From NCBI RefSeq assembly GCF_001890925.1, contig NZ_MLCB01000148.1, positions 1 through 33,137 on the forward strand: a DNA stretch of 33,137 nt. The letters run 5' to 3'. The stretch comes from Planktotalea frisia (GTDB lineage Bacteria > Pseudomonadota > Alphaproteobacteria > Rhodobacterales > Rhodobacteraceae). Positions 8,338 to 16,960 of this stretch are shown piece after piece. How positions within the stretch are numbered: the first letter of the stretch is position 1; each line of letters starts with the position of its first letter. The notes beneath the pieces are model-generated. The model did not search any database and was not told where the DNA came from. It saw only the letters and a program-made list of their open reading frames with translations. Made by a program: the position numbers and the translations under genes.

Positions 8338-9531
8338 ATGTCCTATCTCTCTAATCGGTTCATTGGATCCTACTGGTTCTGGCACTGGGGTGAAGGGTTC
8401 CAGACAGTGCTTTTCACATGGTACATGAGCATCCATTTGAACCTAAGCGCGACCGAAATCGGCTTTTATCAGGCGCTGGTTCTATCGCCCTTTCTGATCT
8501 TCACAATCATGGGCGGCGTTCTGACCGACCGCATTGGCGCGCGTTTGAGTTACACAATTTCAACGCTCATTTTCGCTGGTATCCTCATCAGTTACGGGGT
8601 GTTTGATCATAGCTTTGGGTATGTCCCAAAAGTATTTTTCCTCTATTGCGTCCTTGCGGGGATTGTCAGCGCAGTGTCGAACCCCGCAATTGACACGTTC
8701 ATCCCAGAGGCGACGCCAAAGCCGGCACAAAGCAATGCTTTGTTGGCGGCGACGACGCATAATCTGGCGAAGCTGACGGGGACGATATCGGCACTGGCTT
8801 TGCCATTTTTGTTGGCCATGGGTGGGTTTGTGGTGAATGGGGTCTTGATGGCCTTGAGCGCGCTCCTTTTGCATGGGCATGCCAAAGACGTGACGCGAAG
8901 CAGGCGCAAAGTGCAGCCGCACCTCTCCAAGCGTGTTTTGCCACGCCTTTTCGCCCAATATCGTGACTGCCCTGAGAACCTTGATATCTTGCTAGGTAGT
9001 GTGCTTTTGGGCCTAGTGATTGTTCCTGCGGGTTACATTCTATGGCCCCTCATTCTGCGTGAAAACTTCGCAGAATATGGCAATTGGATTGCGCTGATGA
9101 ATATTTCCAGCTGGATTGGCGCGATTGCAATCACCGCGTTTTTCACGCGCCTGTCTGATGCGATCACGCGCCCCGGTTTGGCTGCGCTGTGTATTTGGGG
9201 TCTCTATGGGTTTGGAATTTTGGCGCTGACGCTCGTGAACAGTTACGCGATGCTATGTTTTTTGATTATGTGTCTGGGTGGCGTGAAAGTTGGCAAGGCT
9301 TTGGTCTATGGAAAGTACTTGCACAATGCGCCGAATGAAGAGCGCGGCGTGCTGATCACTGTCGATCAAACGGCGTTCTGGGGGCTTGCGACCTTGGGAA
9401 CGTTTTGCATGGGTGCTTTGGTCGATCAGATCGGTTTGAACGAAACGATTTATGTTGCGTCTGGTGTTGTGCTTTGTGGCGTCACACTTCTCGCGCTGCG
9501 GGGTCATCTTTTGCGGATGACCCCTGCCTGA
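8338..9531 (+). CDS. MFS transporter
   Basis: This 397-aa inner-membrane protein has about 11-12 hydrophobic segments in two halves separated by a basic central loop (around residues 180-200, with HGHAKDVTRSRRKVQPH). Motif A of the major facilitator superfamily is visible in the first cytoplasmic loop as GGVLTDRIGARL (59-70). The start has AAGGA 6 nt upstream. The substrate is not evident. Its divergent partner is a cupin-type XRE regulator, so the cargo may be that regulator's ligand. Its stop is only 3 nt from the convergent ALDH stop. Confidence 0.88.
   Translation: MSYLSNRFIGSYWFWHWGEGFQTVLFTWYMSIHLNLSATEIGFYQALVLSPFLIFTIMGGVLTDRIGARLSYTISTLIFAGILISYGVFDHSFGYVPKVFFLYCVLAGIVSAVSNPAIDTFIPEATPKPAQSNALLAATTHNLAKLTGTISALALPFLLAMGGFVVNGVLMALSALLLHGHAKDVTRSRRKVQPHLSKRVLPRLFAQYRDCPENLDILLGSVLLGLVIVPAGYILWPLILRENFAEYGNWIALMNISSWIGAIAITAFFTRLSDAITRPGLAALCIWGLYGFGILALTLVNSYAMLCFLIMCLGGVKVGKALVYGKYLHNAPNEERGVLITVDQTAFWGLATLGTFCMGALVDQIGLNETIYVASGVVLCGVTLLALRGHLLRMTPA
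9500..9524. terminator. Hairpin embedded in the 3' end of the MFS gene
   Basis: A perfect 9-bp stem (GGGGTCATC / GATGACCCC) with loop TTTTGCG lies inside the last codons of the transporter gene, just before the convergent ALDH gene. With only 3 nt between the two stop codons, it is the only plausible bidirectional terminator here. No long T-run follows. Confidence 0.5.
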
Positions 9532-9534
9532 TCG

Positions 9535-11859
9535 CTATTCCCCGTAGGGCACCCAGACGGTTTTCGTCTCTGTCGCAGCGCTGAGATAATCGCGCGTTGT
9601 GATCTCTACGCTTTGACCATTGTTCACCCAAGTGCGTTTGAGATTGCCGGTGCTGTTCGCCTCGATGACAGCGGAAACGCTGGAAGAGGACTGGCTCCAA
9701 ACAGCATCCACATCGTTATGCGCCGCTATGTGCGGGGCAAGTTCTATGTGTGAACCAGTAAGGATATTCACAACGCCTGCAGGCACGTCAGACGTCTCCA
9801 AAACCTGTATGAAATCTGTCGCGGCGAGCGGGAAGGGTTCAGAAGCGGCCAAAATACAGCGATTGCCCATAGCCATGCTCGCACCCATCGGCTTAACCAA
9901 GCCAAGCAAAGGCATGTCATCGCTACAAAGCGCAGCAATCACGCCCACAGGCTCTTTCATGGCCAAAGCGATCCCTTTGATCGGAACACCGCGCGCGGCA
10001 CCATCCCATTTGTCGGCCCAAGCAGCGTATGTGAAGAGCGCGTTCAGCGAGGCCTCAACCTCTGCCTTACCGCCATTTTTACCCGTCATCGCATCAATGC
10101 GCTTGGCGAATTCAGACGCCCGCGCAGAAAGGTTCTCCGCCATATAGTAGAGGATTTGAGCACGAAGGTGCCCAGTGGTTTTGCCCCAAGCATTTGCGCC
10201 TTGAGCCACCTCAACAGCGTTGCGAATGTCTTTGCGATTGGCGAGCGATACATCACCCAGCTTTTCGCCCTTTTTAGAATAGACCGCCTTGGAATACCCG
10301 CCATCAGGGCGCGCTTGTTTGCCGCCAATATAGAGCTTCGCGGTGCGATCAATCGGATCTGATCCAGCGTCACTACCTGTGAAGGCTTCGACCTTACTCA
10401 GCGCTTTGCCTTTCGCTTTGGGCTTGGTGTAGGCCATCAGACCTTCAAGCCCGCCTTCACGTCCAAACCCGCTTTCGCGGACACCGCCAAAAGGCGCAGC
10501 AGCGTCAAACAGGTTCGTCGCATTCACCCAAACGACGCCCGCAACCAGCTTTGGGGCGATGTCGAGCGCGAGATTGACGTTTTCAGTCCAGACCGTTGCC
10601 GCCAATCCATAACGCGTGTTGTTGGCGAGTTGCACCGCCTCTGCAGGGGTGCGGAAGGTGGTGGCGCACAGCACAGGGCCAAAGATCTCTTCCTGCATCA
10701 ACGCAGCAGAGGGGGAGAGACCAGTGATCAAAGTAGGCGGATAGTAACAACCACCTTCGGGCATATCACAAGCAGCGTGATAGGTTTCGCCCTCAGAATT
10801 TTCGCTCACCATCTTGGTGATCTGCGCAAGCTGAATTGGGTCCACGATAGCGCCTACGTCGATGCACTTATCCAGTGGATTACCAATACGCAGCCCATCC
10901 ATGCGGCGCTTGAGCTTTGCGTAGAAGCGCTCGGCCACGCTTTCCTGAACCAGCAAACGCGAACCAGCGCAGCAGACCTGACCTTGGTTGAACCAAATCG
11001 CATCAACCAGCCCTTCAACAGCGCTATCGAGATCAGCATCATCAAAAACGATGTAGGGCGACTTGCCACCAAGTTCTAAGGTCAGTGCTTTGCCCGATCC
11101 TGCCGTCGTCTTGCGAATACGACGACCCACAGCGGTGGAGCCTGTGAACGCGATTTTATCGACATCGGCGTCAACGATATGTTGACCTGTTTCACCGTCA
11201 CCTGTGACGATGTTCACCACTCCCGCAGGGACACCCGCCTCTTGGCAGATTTCCGCAAAGATCATCGCAGTGAGTGTGGTGTATTCTGCCGGCTTCAACA
11301 CAACCGTGTTGCCCATCGCCAGCGCGGGCGCGATCTTCCACGCGAGCATTAGCAGCGGGAAGTTCCAAGGCACGATCTGTCCGCATACGCCAATCGCTTC
11401 GCGGCTGGGCATTTCATCTTCCATCAACTGCGCCATGCCCGCGTGATAGTAGAAATGACGGATCGTCAATGGGATATCGATGTCGCGGCTTTCGCGGATG
11501 GGTTTGCCGTTATCGAGCGTTTCCATCACCGCCAACAAACGCGCATGTTTTTGCATCAGACGTGCAATCGCATAGAGCACGCGCGCACGGGCTGCGCCAT
11601 CCTTCGCCCACTCGGGTTGCGCTTTGCGGGCAGCTTTCACAGCACTTGCGACCTCATCAGCGGTGCCTTTGGTCAACCCTGCAAGACGCTCACCCGTTGC
11701 GGGATTATTCAACGTCATGTCATCACGCAGGATGCCGAATGTGCCGTCAATAAAGTGACCTGCAATGCCACCACGGCTTTCGATCCATTCCAACGCTTCA
11801 GCAGCGCTTTCAGGGGCGGGGCCGTAGTCCATTTTGTCGAGACGTTCGGAAATGCTCAT
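9535..11859 (-). CDS. Aldehyde dehydrogenase, two-domain (second domain degenerate)
   Basis: This 774-aa protein is a fusion of two ALDH-fold units. Unit 1 (about 40-490) is a full NAD(P)+-dependent aldehyde dehydrogenase with PWNFPLLM, the FTGST nucleotide turn, the general base in LELGGKSP (E262) and the nucleophile in GQVCCAGS (C296). Unit 2 (about 510-774) keeps the N-terminal ALDH cofactor-binding features (VGVIAALCSDDMPLL, PAGVVNILTG) but stops before any catalytic Cys region, so it is probably structural. The start has GGAG 7 nt upstream. The gene follows deoC with 11 nt between them. The natural role is oxidation of acetaldehyde (and perhaps glyceraldehyde) released by DeoC to acetate. 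Confidence 0.93.
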   Translation of the reverse strand: MSISERLDKMDYGPAPESAAEALEWIESRGGIAGHFIDGTFGILRDDMTLNNPATGERLAGLTKGTADEVASAVKAARKAQPEWAKDGAARARVLYAIARLMQKHARLLAVMETLDNGKPIRESRDIDIPLTIRHFYYHAGMAQLMEDEMPSREAIGVCGQIVPWNFPLLMLAWKIAPALAMGNTVVLKPAEYTTLTAMIFAEICQEAGVPAGVVNIVTGDGETGQHIVDADVDKIAFTGSTAVGRRIRKTTAGSGKALTLELGGKSPYIVFDDADLDSAVEGLVDAIWFNQGQVCCAGSRLLVQESVAERFYAKLKRRMDGLRIGNPLDKCIDVGAIVDPIQLAQITKMVSENSEGETYHAACDMPEGGCYYPPTLITGLSPSAALMQEEIFGPVLCATTFRTPAEAVQLANNTRYGLAATVWTENVNLALDIAPKLVAGVVWVNATNLFDAAAPFGGVRESGFGREGGLEGLMAYTKPKAKGKALSKVEAFTGSDAGSDPIDRTAKLYIGGKQARPDGGYSKAVYSKKGEKLGDVSLANRKDIRNAVEVAQGANAWGKTTGHLRAQILYYMAENLSARASEFAKRIDAMTGKNGGKAEVEASLNALFTYAAWADKWDGAARGVPIKGIALAMKEPVGVIAALCSDDMPLLGLVKPMGASMAMGNRCILAASEPFPLAATDFIQVLETSDVPAGVVNILTGSHIELAPHIAAHNDVDAVWSQSSSSVSAVIEANSTGNLKRTWVNNGQSVEITTRDYLSAATETKTVWVPYGE

Positions 11860-11870
11860 GCTGTGTCTCC

Positions 11871-12860
11871 TTACGCCAGCGCGTGGCGGTAACCGGCGGA
11901 ATATGCGCCTGTGACGTGGTGTTCTAATTGGCGTTCAATGTCGTTCAACAAAGATGATGCGCCAAAGCGGAAAAGATCAGGTTGCAGCCAGCGATCACCC
12001 AGCTCGTCTTTCATCAGCGCGAGATAAACGAGCGCGTCCTTTGCTTTGGAAATCCCGCCAGCGGGTTTGTAGCCAACGCGATAACCTGTGCGTTCATGGT
12101 AGTCGCGGATGGCGCGGATCATCACCAAGGACACAGGCAAGGTCGCGTTGACGCTCTCTTTACCCGTCGACGTTTTGATAAAGTCAGCGCCCGCCATCAT
12201 GCAAATCAGCGAGGCACGCGCGACATTGCGCAACGTGCCAAGTTCTCCTGTTGCGAGGATCGCTTTCACGTGAGCATCGCCGCAAGACGCGCGAAAGGCG
12301 CGCATCTCATCATAAAGTGCTTGCCAATCGCCGCTCAAAACATGGCGACGGGAAATCACGATGTCGATCTCGGCGGCACCTGCTTTCACGCTTTCCTCAA
12401 TCTCTGCAATACGCAGATGAAAGGGGGACAGACCCGCAGGGAAACCCGTAGAGACAGCAGCGACAGGAATACCGGAGCCAGCAAGCGCATCGACGGCGGT
12501 TTCGATCATATCGTGGTAAACACAGATCGCGCCAGTTTGGATACCGCTTACCCCAAGTGCCTCTGCGATATCGGCGCGCAAGGGCGTTCGCGCTTTGGCG
12601 CAAAGACGGCGCACACGTTCAGAGGTGTCATCGCCCGACAGCGTGGTCAGATCGATGCACTGGATCGCCCGCAAAAGCCACGCGGCTTGATAGTCTTTCT
12701 TGACGCTGCGCCGACCCGGCAGTGTCTTGGCGCGCCGCTCAATCGCTGAGGTATTCGCCTGCACAGAGCGCACCCAGCTGAGATCAAGGTCCATCCCAGG
12801 ATTTCGCGGCTCTATCGTTTGGGGCAAATGCGTTGTGGTTTGGGCAGTTTGCGTTGTCAT
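11871..12860 (-). CDS. deoC: Deoxyribose-phosphate aldolase
   Basis: A class I aldolase that cleaves 2-deoxyribose-5-phosphate to glyceraldehyde-3-phosphate and acetaldehyde in deoxynucleoside catabolism. The Schiff-base Lys is in FIKTSTGK (K229), the second active-site Lys in YKPAGGI (K265), and K199 (VKAILATGEL) and D70 also sit in conserved blocks. At 329 aa it is the long, eukaryote-like form rather than the ~250-aa E. coli form. Starts at 12875 (TTG), 12866 and 12860 are in frame; 12860 is chosen because GGAG (12870-12873) is 9 nt upstream of it and only 3 nt from 12866. It is first in an operon with the ALDH. Confidence 0.93.
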   Translation of the reverse strand: MTTQTAQTTTHLPQTIEPRNPGMDLDLSWVRSVQANTSAIERRAKTLPGRRSVKKDYQAAWLLRAIQCIDLTTLSGDDTSERVRRLCAKARTPLRADIAEALGVSGIQTGAICVYHDMIETAVDALAGSGIPVAAVSTGFPAGLSPFHLRIAEIEESVKAGAAEIDIVISRRHVLSGDWQALYDEMRAFRASCGDAHVKAILATGELGTLRNVARASLICMMAGADFIKTSTGKESVNATLPVSLVMIRAIRDYHERTGYRVGYKPAGGISKAKDALVYLALMKDELGDRWLQPDLFRFGASSLLNDIERQLEHHVTGAYSAGYRHALA

Positions 12861-12983
12861 ATTCATGCACTCCAAAGGAGGGGGCGTTTTCTATCCTGTC
12901 CCATGAGTCTGCGTTCTTGGCAAGGATGAGCGGTACGTTAGAGCTTATTTTTTGACCAAATGATCAGAAATATACACTCTTTA

Positions 12984-13000
12984 TTGCGAATAAGTCGCAA
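12984..13000. promoter_or_regulatory. Fur/Mur-type operator, copy 1
   Basis: The perfect palindrome TTGCGA-ATAAG-TCGCAA lies 72 nt upstream of the metal-binding protein start, exactly 30 bp before copy 2. The form resembles sites bound by the manganese-responsive Fur homologue Mur in alphaproteobacteria; that comparison is from memory. Confidence 0.6.
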
Positions 13001-13013
13001 CTTCATTGACTTT

Positions 13014-13030
13014 TTGCGAATGACTCTCAT
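13014..13030. promoter_or_regulatory. Fur/Mur-type operator, copy 2
   Basis: TTGCGAATGACTCTCAT repeats the left half and most of the right half of copy 1. It falls between a likely -35 (TTGACT, 13006-13011) and a weak -10 (CATATT, 13028-13033), where a bound repressor would block RNA polymerase. The metal-binding protein's ribosome site AAAGGGAG follows. Confidence 0.55.
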
Positions 13031-13055
13031 ATTCAACTTAACAAAGGGAGATTCC

Positions 13056-14015
13056 ATGCCTTTCAACCGTCGTCATTTTTTGAGCATCGCAGCAGGCGCA
13101 ACCGTAGCGCCACGATTTGTTTTGGCTGCTGACACTTTGAAAATTGTTGCGACGACTGGAATGATTGCCGACACAGCACGCCGGATCGGCGGTGCGCATG
13201 TTGAAGTGCAAGCGCTGATGGGTTCGGGTGTGGATCCGCATGCCTACCGTCAGACGCGAACAGATATCACAGCGATGACGCGTGCGGATTTGGTACTGTG
13301 GCATGGTCTTTATCTAGAAGCGCAAATGGAAGAGTTTCTGGTGAAGCTCGCCCGCCGCCGCACGTCTGTTCCTGTCGCTGACGCGATGCCGCGTGATGTT
13401 TTGCTGTCTCATGAAGATTATGGCGGCCGCTTTGATCCGCATGTGTGGATGGTGCCGAAATTGTGGATGCATGTCGCCCGTGAGATTGCGCGCGTGTTGA
13501 GTGAAGCTCGCCCAGAGGCCGCTGATGATTTTGCGACTCACTTGGCGGCGTTTGAAACCGAAGCGAATGCGCTGCAAACCTATGGCGAGACCACTCTTGC
13601 GACCGTCCCCCAAAGCGCGCGCGTCTTGCTGACAGCGCACGATGCTTTTGGCTATTTCGGACGTGAGTTTGGCTATGAGGTCATTGGGATCCAAGGCATC
13701 TCGACCGAGAGCGAAGCAGGTCTGAACCGTATTTCAACGCTGGTCGATATGCTGGTAGAGCGCAAGATCGGCGCGGCGTTTGTGGAAAGCTCCGTCTCTG
13801 ATCGCAACATTAGCGCTTTGATAGAGGGTGCCGCAGCGCAGGATCATAACGTCACGATTGGCGGCGAGCTTTTCTCAGACGCGATGGGCGCGGATGGGAC
13901 GTATGAAGCGACTTATATCGGCATGATCGATCACAACATTACAACCATTGCTCGTGCCCTCGGTGGCACCGTGCCCACGCGAGGCATGAACGGCAAATTG
14001 GCAGCGGGAAGTTAA
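13056..14015 (+). CDS. Metal ABC transporter substrate-binding protein (SitA/MntC-like, probably Mn2+)
   Basis: A 319-aa periplasmic cluster A-I binding protein. The start at 13056 has AAAGGGAG 5 nt upstream and gives a twin-arginine-like leader (NRRHFLSIAAG, cleavage near 24), whereas the longer ORF start at 12960 would run through the operators. Candidate ligands are H62 (DPHAY), H129 (DPHVWM), a Glu in STESE (218 or 220) and D275 (LFSDAMG). This His-His-Glu-Asp set is that of Mn/Fe binders such as PsaA and MntC; Zn binders usually have a third His and a His-rich loop, absent here. It is first in a four-gene transporter operon under two Mur-like sites. Confidence 0.93.
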   Translation: MPFNRRHFLSIAAGATVAPRFVLAADTLKIVATTGMIADTARRIGGAHVEVQALMGSGVDPHAYRQTRTDITAMTRADLVLWHGLYLEAQMEEFLVKLARRRTSVPVADAMPRDVLLSHEDYGGRFDPHVWMVPKLWMHVAREIARVLSEARPEAADDFATHLAAFETEANALQTYGETTLATVPQSARVLLTAHDAFGYFGREFGYEVIGIQGISTESEAGLNRISTLVDMLVERKIGAAFVESSVSDRNISALIEGAAAQDHNVTIGGELFSDAMGADGTYEATYIGMIDHNITTIARALGGTVPTRGMNGKLAAGS

Positions 14016-14018
14016 GAT

Positions 14019-14822
14019 ATGACACAGATTGAATTGGCTACATCGAACGGGACGCGCATGGCTGAAACCTCTGACGACGCGGCTTTGGCTATCCGCGGCA
14101 TGACGGTCAGCTACGGCCAAAAGCCTGCTGTGTTTTCTGTAGATATGACCGTTCCCGTTGGGTCGATGACTGCGATCATTGGCCCAAATGGCGCTGGTAA
14201 ATCAACCTTGCTGAAAGCGGCGCTGGGCGTGATTAAACCGCTTGCGGGGACTGCGACCGTGTTCGGTCAACCCGTCGCGGATGCCCGCGCGCGGATCGCC
14301 TATGTGCCGCAGCGCGCAAGCGTGGACTGGGATTTTCCGACGCGTGTGATTGATGTGGTTTTGATGGGTCTTTACCGCGAACTTGGCCTCTTGGGTCGCC
14401 TGCGTGGCGCTCACAAAGCCAAAGCGATGGAGTGTCTAGAACGGGTGGGTATGCAGGACTTTGCGACCCGTCAGATTGGGCAACTTTCTGGTGGTCAACA
14501 ACAGCGCGTGTTCCTTGCACGGGCCTTGGCGCAGGACGCCGATCTTTACCTGCTCGATGAGCCGTTCGCAGGTGTCGATGCGGCAACGGAGAAAGCCATC
14601 ATCGACGTGCTACAATCCTTGCGCGCGGATGGGAAAACCGTCGTCGCTGTTCATCATGATCTGAGCACTGTTCCCGACTATTTCGACCGAGTATTCCTTA
14701 TCAACACGACACGCATCGCCGAGGGAACGGTTGAAGACGCCTTCACCCCGCAGACCTTGCAAGAAGCATACGGCGGGCGTCTCGCCACTGGTCAACTGGG
14801 CCAGACTGCGCTTGGTGCGTAA
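14019..14822 (+). CDS. Metal ABC transporter ATP-binding protein (SitB/MntB-like)
   Basis: This 267-aa ATPase powers the Mn-type importer from the cytoplasmic face. Walker A is GPNGAGKST (55-63), the ABC signature LSGGQQQ (156-162), Walker B LYLLDE (176-181) and the switch His is in VHHD (212/213). About 20 residues precede the core; a second ATG at 14058 could instead be the start. The gene follows the binding-protein gene after 3 nt and the permease follows after 3 nt, so all four are translated from one message. Confidence 0.95.
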   Translation: MTQIELATSNGTRMAETSDDAALAIRGMTVSYGQKPAVFSVDMTVPVGSMTAIIGPNGAGKSTLLKAALGVIKPLAGTATVFGQPVADARARIAYVPQRASVDWDFPTRVIDVVLMGLYRELGLLGRLRGAHKAKAMECLERVGMQDFATRQIGQLSGGQQQRVFLARALAQDADLYLLDEPFAGVDAATEKAIIDVLQSLRADGKTVVAVHHDLSTVPDYFDRVFLINTTRIAEGTVEDAFTPQTLQEAYGGRLATGQLGQTALGA

Positions 14823-14825
14823 CCC

Positions 14826-16031
14826 ATGCTTTGGCATGCCCTGACCCTTCAGCTTGGTTATAACGCCACGCTCGTAACGCTTGGCGCGATGCTGCTTGGC
14901 ATTGCGGCGGGCGTGACAGGGACATTCCTTTTCCTACGCAAACGCGCTTTGGTGAGCGATGCGATTTCGCATGCGACTTTGCCGGGTGTTGGCATCGCTT
15001 TCATCATCATGGTCGCGCTGGGCGGTGATGGTCGCAGCTTGATCGGCCTTATGCTTGGCTCCGCTGCGTCTGCTTGGCTTGGGCTTTTGTGCATCGGTTT
15101 TCTAACCCGTCGTACGCGTCTCGCAGAGGATGCTGCGATTGGCGCTGTGCTGTCGGTGTTCTTTGGCATTGGCATTGTGTTTTTGACCTTCATTCAGACA
15201 ATGAGTGAAGGACGCCAAGCAGGCTTGGAGGGCTTCCTGCTCGGCTCTACCGCTGGGATGCTCTACTCTGATGCCGTGATTATCGCGGTTGGGGGCGCGT
15301 TGGTTTTGGCGGCTGTGATCGCGTTTCGCCGACCCTTAAGTGCTGTTGCATTTGATCCAGAATTCGCCGCTTCAAGCGGGCTAAATGTCCCGCGTCTTGA
15401 TCTGATTATGATGGGTTTGGTCATGGCGATCACGGTTGTAGGTCTCAAGATTGTTGGGCTGATCCTGATCGTTGCTTTGCTGATCATCCCCCCTGTGACA
15501 GCACGCTTTTGGAGCGAACGCGTGACAGGTGTTCTGTGGGTCGCGGGAATTGTTGGTGGCGTCGCTGGTTATGTTGGAGCTACGCTGTCCGCTGTTGCGC
15601 CTGCGTTGCCGACGGGGCCTGTGATCGTGCTGGTGTTGTTCGTGATGTTCGCTTTGTCATTGCTGTTCGCCCCAGCGCGAGGTGCTTTGGCGGCGGTTCT
15701 CAAGCATCTGTCGTTTCAAAGACGTGTGCACATTCGTCAGGGCCTTCTCGCGCTTGCGCAAGGCCAGCCGATCTACGAAAAACTCACGCTCCGTTTGCTG
15801 CAACGCTCTGGTCTTGCGCGCGCGGACGGCGTTGCGACAACAGATGGAAAAGCGCGGGCGGCGAAAGCCTTGCGCGATGAAACGCGCTGGCAGATGGCGC
15901 GGTCGCGAGAGGAATTCGCGTTGGCAGCGACGTTCTATGATGGGCTGACCGAGATCGAAACAGTTCTCACAGGGGATCAAATCGGTGAACTAGATCGCTT
16001 GATTGGTGCACCAATGGGGGTGCCCGCGTGA
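14826..16031 (+). CDS. Metal ABC transporter permease with DtxR-like C-terminal extension (SitC-like)
   Basis: Residues 1-290 form a standard ABC-3 family permease with about 8-9 membrane helices. Ordinary members end there at about 285 aa; this one is 401 aa. Residues about 295-401 look like a soluble DtxR/MntR-type unit: a winged-helix-like stretch (RQGLLALAQGQPIYEKLTLR, then SGLARADGVATTDGKARAAKAL) and a dimerisation-like tail (TEIETVLTGDQIGELDRLIGAP). The His residues that bind metal in DtxR are not present, so it may be a structural or degenerate sensor. Similar fusions are known among Mn/Zn permeases. The stop overlaps the next permease start (TGATG). Confidence 0.92.
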   Translation: MLWHALTLQLGYNATLVTLGAMLLGIAAGVTGTFLFLRKRALVSDAISHATLPGVGIAFIIMVALGGDGRSLIGLMLGSAASAWLGLLCIGFLTRRTRLAEDAAIGAVLSVFFGIGIVFLTFIQTMSEGRQAGLEGFLLGSTAGMLYSDAVIIAVGGALVLAAVIAFRRPLSAVAFDPEFAASSGLNVPRLDLIMMGLVMAITVVGLKIVGLILIVALLIIPPVTARFWSERVTGVLWVAGIVGGVAGYVGATLSAVAPALPTGPVIVLVLFVMFALSLLFAPARGALAAVLKHLSFQRRVHIRQGLLALAQGQPIYEKLTLRLLQRSGLARADGVATTDGKARAAKALRDETRWQMARSREEFALAATFYDGLTEIETVLTGDQIGELDRLIGAPMGVPA

Positions 16032-16960
16032 TGGGAGAGGAATTCGTTGCGATTTCGTTAACGCCTATGTTGATCGGCACATTGGCCGCGATTGCCTGTG
16101 CTTTGCCGGGGAATTTCTTGTTGCTCAGACGCCAAGCTTTGATTGGCGATGCAATTAGCCATGTGGTCTTGCCGGGCATCGTCGTGGCGTTCTTGATCAC
16201 TGGCGTTGTTGCGGCTGTTCCGATGATGTTGGGCGCTGCGGGGGCGGCGGTAGTGGCGGTGGTGATGATCGAAGCGATCCGCCGCCTTGGCAAGATTGAA
16301 CCGGGCGCTGCGATGGGTGTGACGTTTACGGCAATGTTTGCGGGCGGTGTTTTATTGTTGGAGCAATCAGACACAAGCACGGTACATTTGGATGTAGAGC
16401 ACGCGCTCTTTGGCAATTTGGAGAGCCTGATATGGCTTGACGCGACGGGTTGGGCCTCTCTTCTCGATTTGGAAGCACTTGCGTATCTGCCTGTGGAGTT
16501 GCCGCGTTTGTTTGGGGTTCTGCTGGTCGTTGCACTGTTCACATGGGTGTTTTGGCGTCCCTTAAAGCTGTCCACGTTCGATGAAGGTTTCGCGCAAAGC
16601 ATGGGCATTCGCACAGGACCTTTGGGCTTTACACTGGTGATCGTCGCAGCATTGGCAGCGGTTGCAGCATTTGATGCAGTTGGGTCGATCATCGTGATTG
16701 CAATGTTCATTTGCCCGCCAGCGGCGGCGCGCCTCATGACCAATGCGTTGGGTGCGCAAGTGGCTTGGAGCGTGTTGTTCGCGACGCTTTCCGCAGTTCT
16801 AGGTTACGTTTTCGCAGGCTATGGCCCTCTGTGGTTTGGCGCGGATAACGCGGTGAGTGCGGCTGGGATGATCGCGACCGTTTCGGGCCTTATCCTTTGC
16901 TTTGCCGCAGTCTTTGGACCCCACCGCGCGCGCAGTGGGGCGCCAGCGGAAGCACTTTAA
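16031..16960 (+). CDS. Metal ABC transporter permease (SitD-like)
   Basis: This is the second ABC-3 permease, 309 aa from ATG 16031. A GTG at 16028 is also in frame, but the ATG shares one base with the previous stop in a TGATG coupling typical of this operon. It has 8-9 hydrophobic segments and a family-typical FLLLRRQALIGDAISHVVLPG block near residues 28-50. It should pair with the upstream permease as a heterodimeric channel. The 3' end overlaps the convergent DUF2147 gene by 4 nt. Confidence 0.94.
   Translation: MGEEFVAISLTPMLIGTLAAIACALPGNFLLLRRQALIGDAISHVVLPGIVVAFLITGVVAAVPMMLGAAGAAVVAVVMIEAIRRLGKIEPGAAMGVTFTAMFAGGVLLLEQSDTSTVHLDVEHALFGNLESLIWLDATGWASLLDLEALAYLPVELPRLFGVLLVVALFTWVFWRPLKLSTFDEGFAQSMGIRTGPLGFTLVIVAALAAVAAFDAVGSIIVIAMFICPPAAARLMTNALGAQVAWSVLFATLSAVLGYVFAGYGPLWFGADNAVSAAGMIATVSGLILCFAAVFGPHRARSGAPAEAL
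16919..16940. terminator. Hairpin inside the 3' end of the sitD-like gene
   Basis: CCCCAC and GTGGGG arms flank an alternating CG-rich loop in the last codons of the permease, next to the 4-nt tail-to-tail overlap with the DUF2147 gene. This is the same arrangement as at 9500-9524. No T-run follows, so termination is inferred. Confidence 0.4.

Noticed and set aside
11982-12749. Plus-strand ORF of 255 codons opposite deoC
   Set aside because: Product has no family-like features and the region encodes an intact DeoC on the other strand.
12953-12966. Quasi-palindrome TGACCAAATGATCA between deoC and the Mn operon
   Set aside because: Short, imperfect and a single copy, with no regulator nearby to link it to; too weak to list as an operator.
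12960-13055. Upstream extension of the metal-binding protein frame
   Set aside because: It runs through the two operators and the promoter; the ATG at 13056 has a strong ribosome site and begins a signal peptide.
15967-16743. Minus-strand ORF of 258 codons opposite the sitD-like permease
   Set aside because: Composition rich in Ala/Thr/Asn is typical of the antisense of a membrane protein; no ribosome site or family match.
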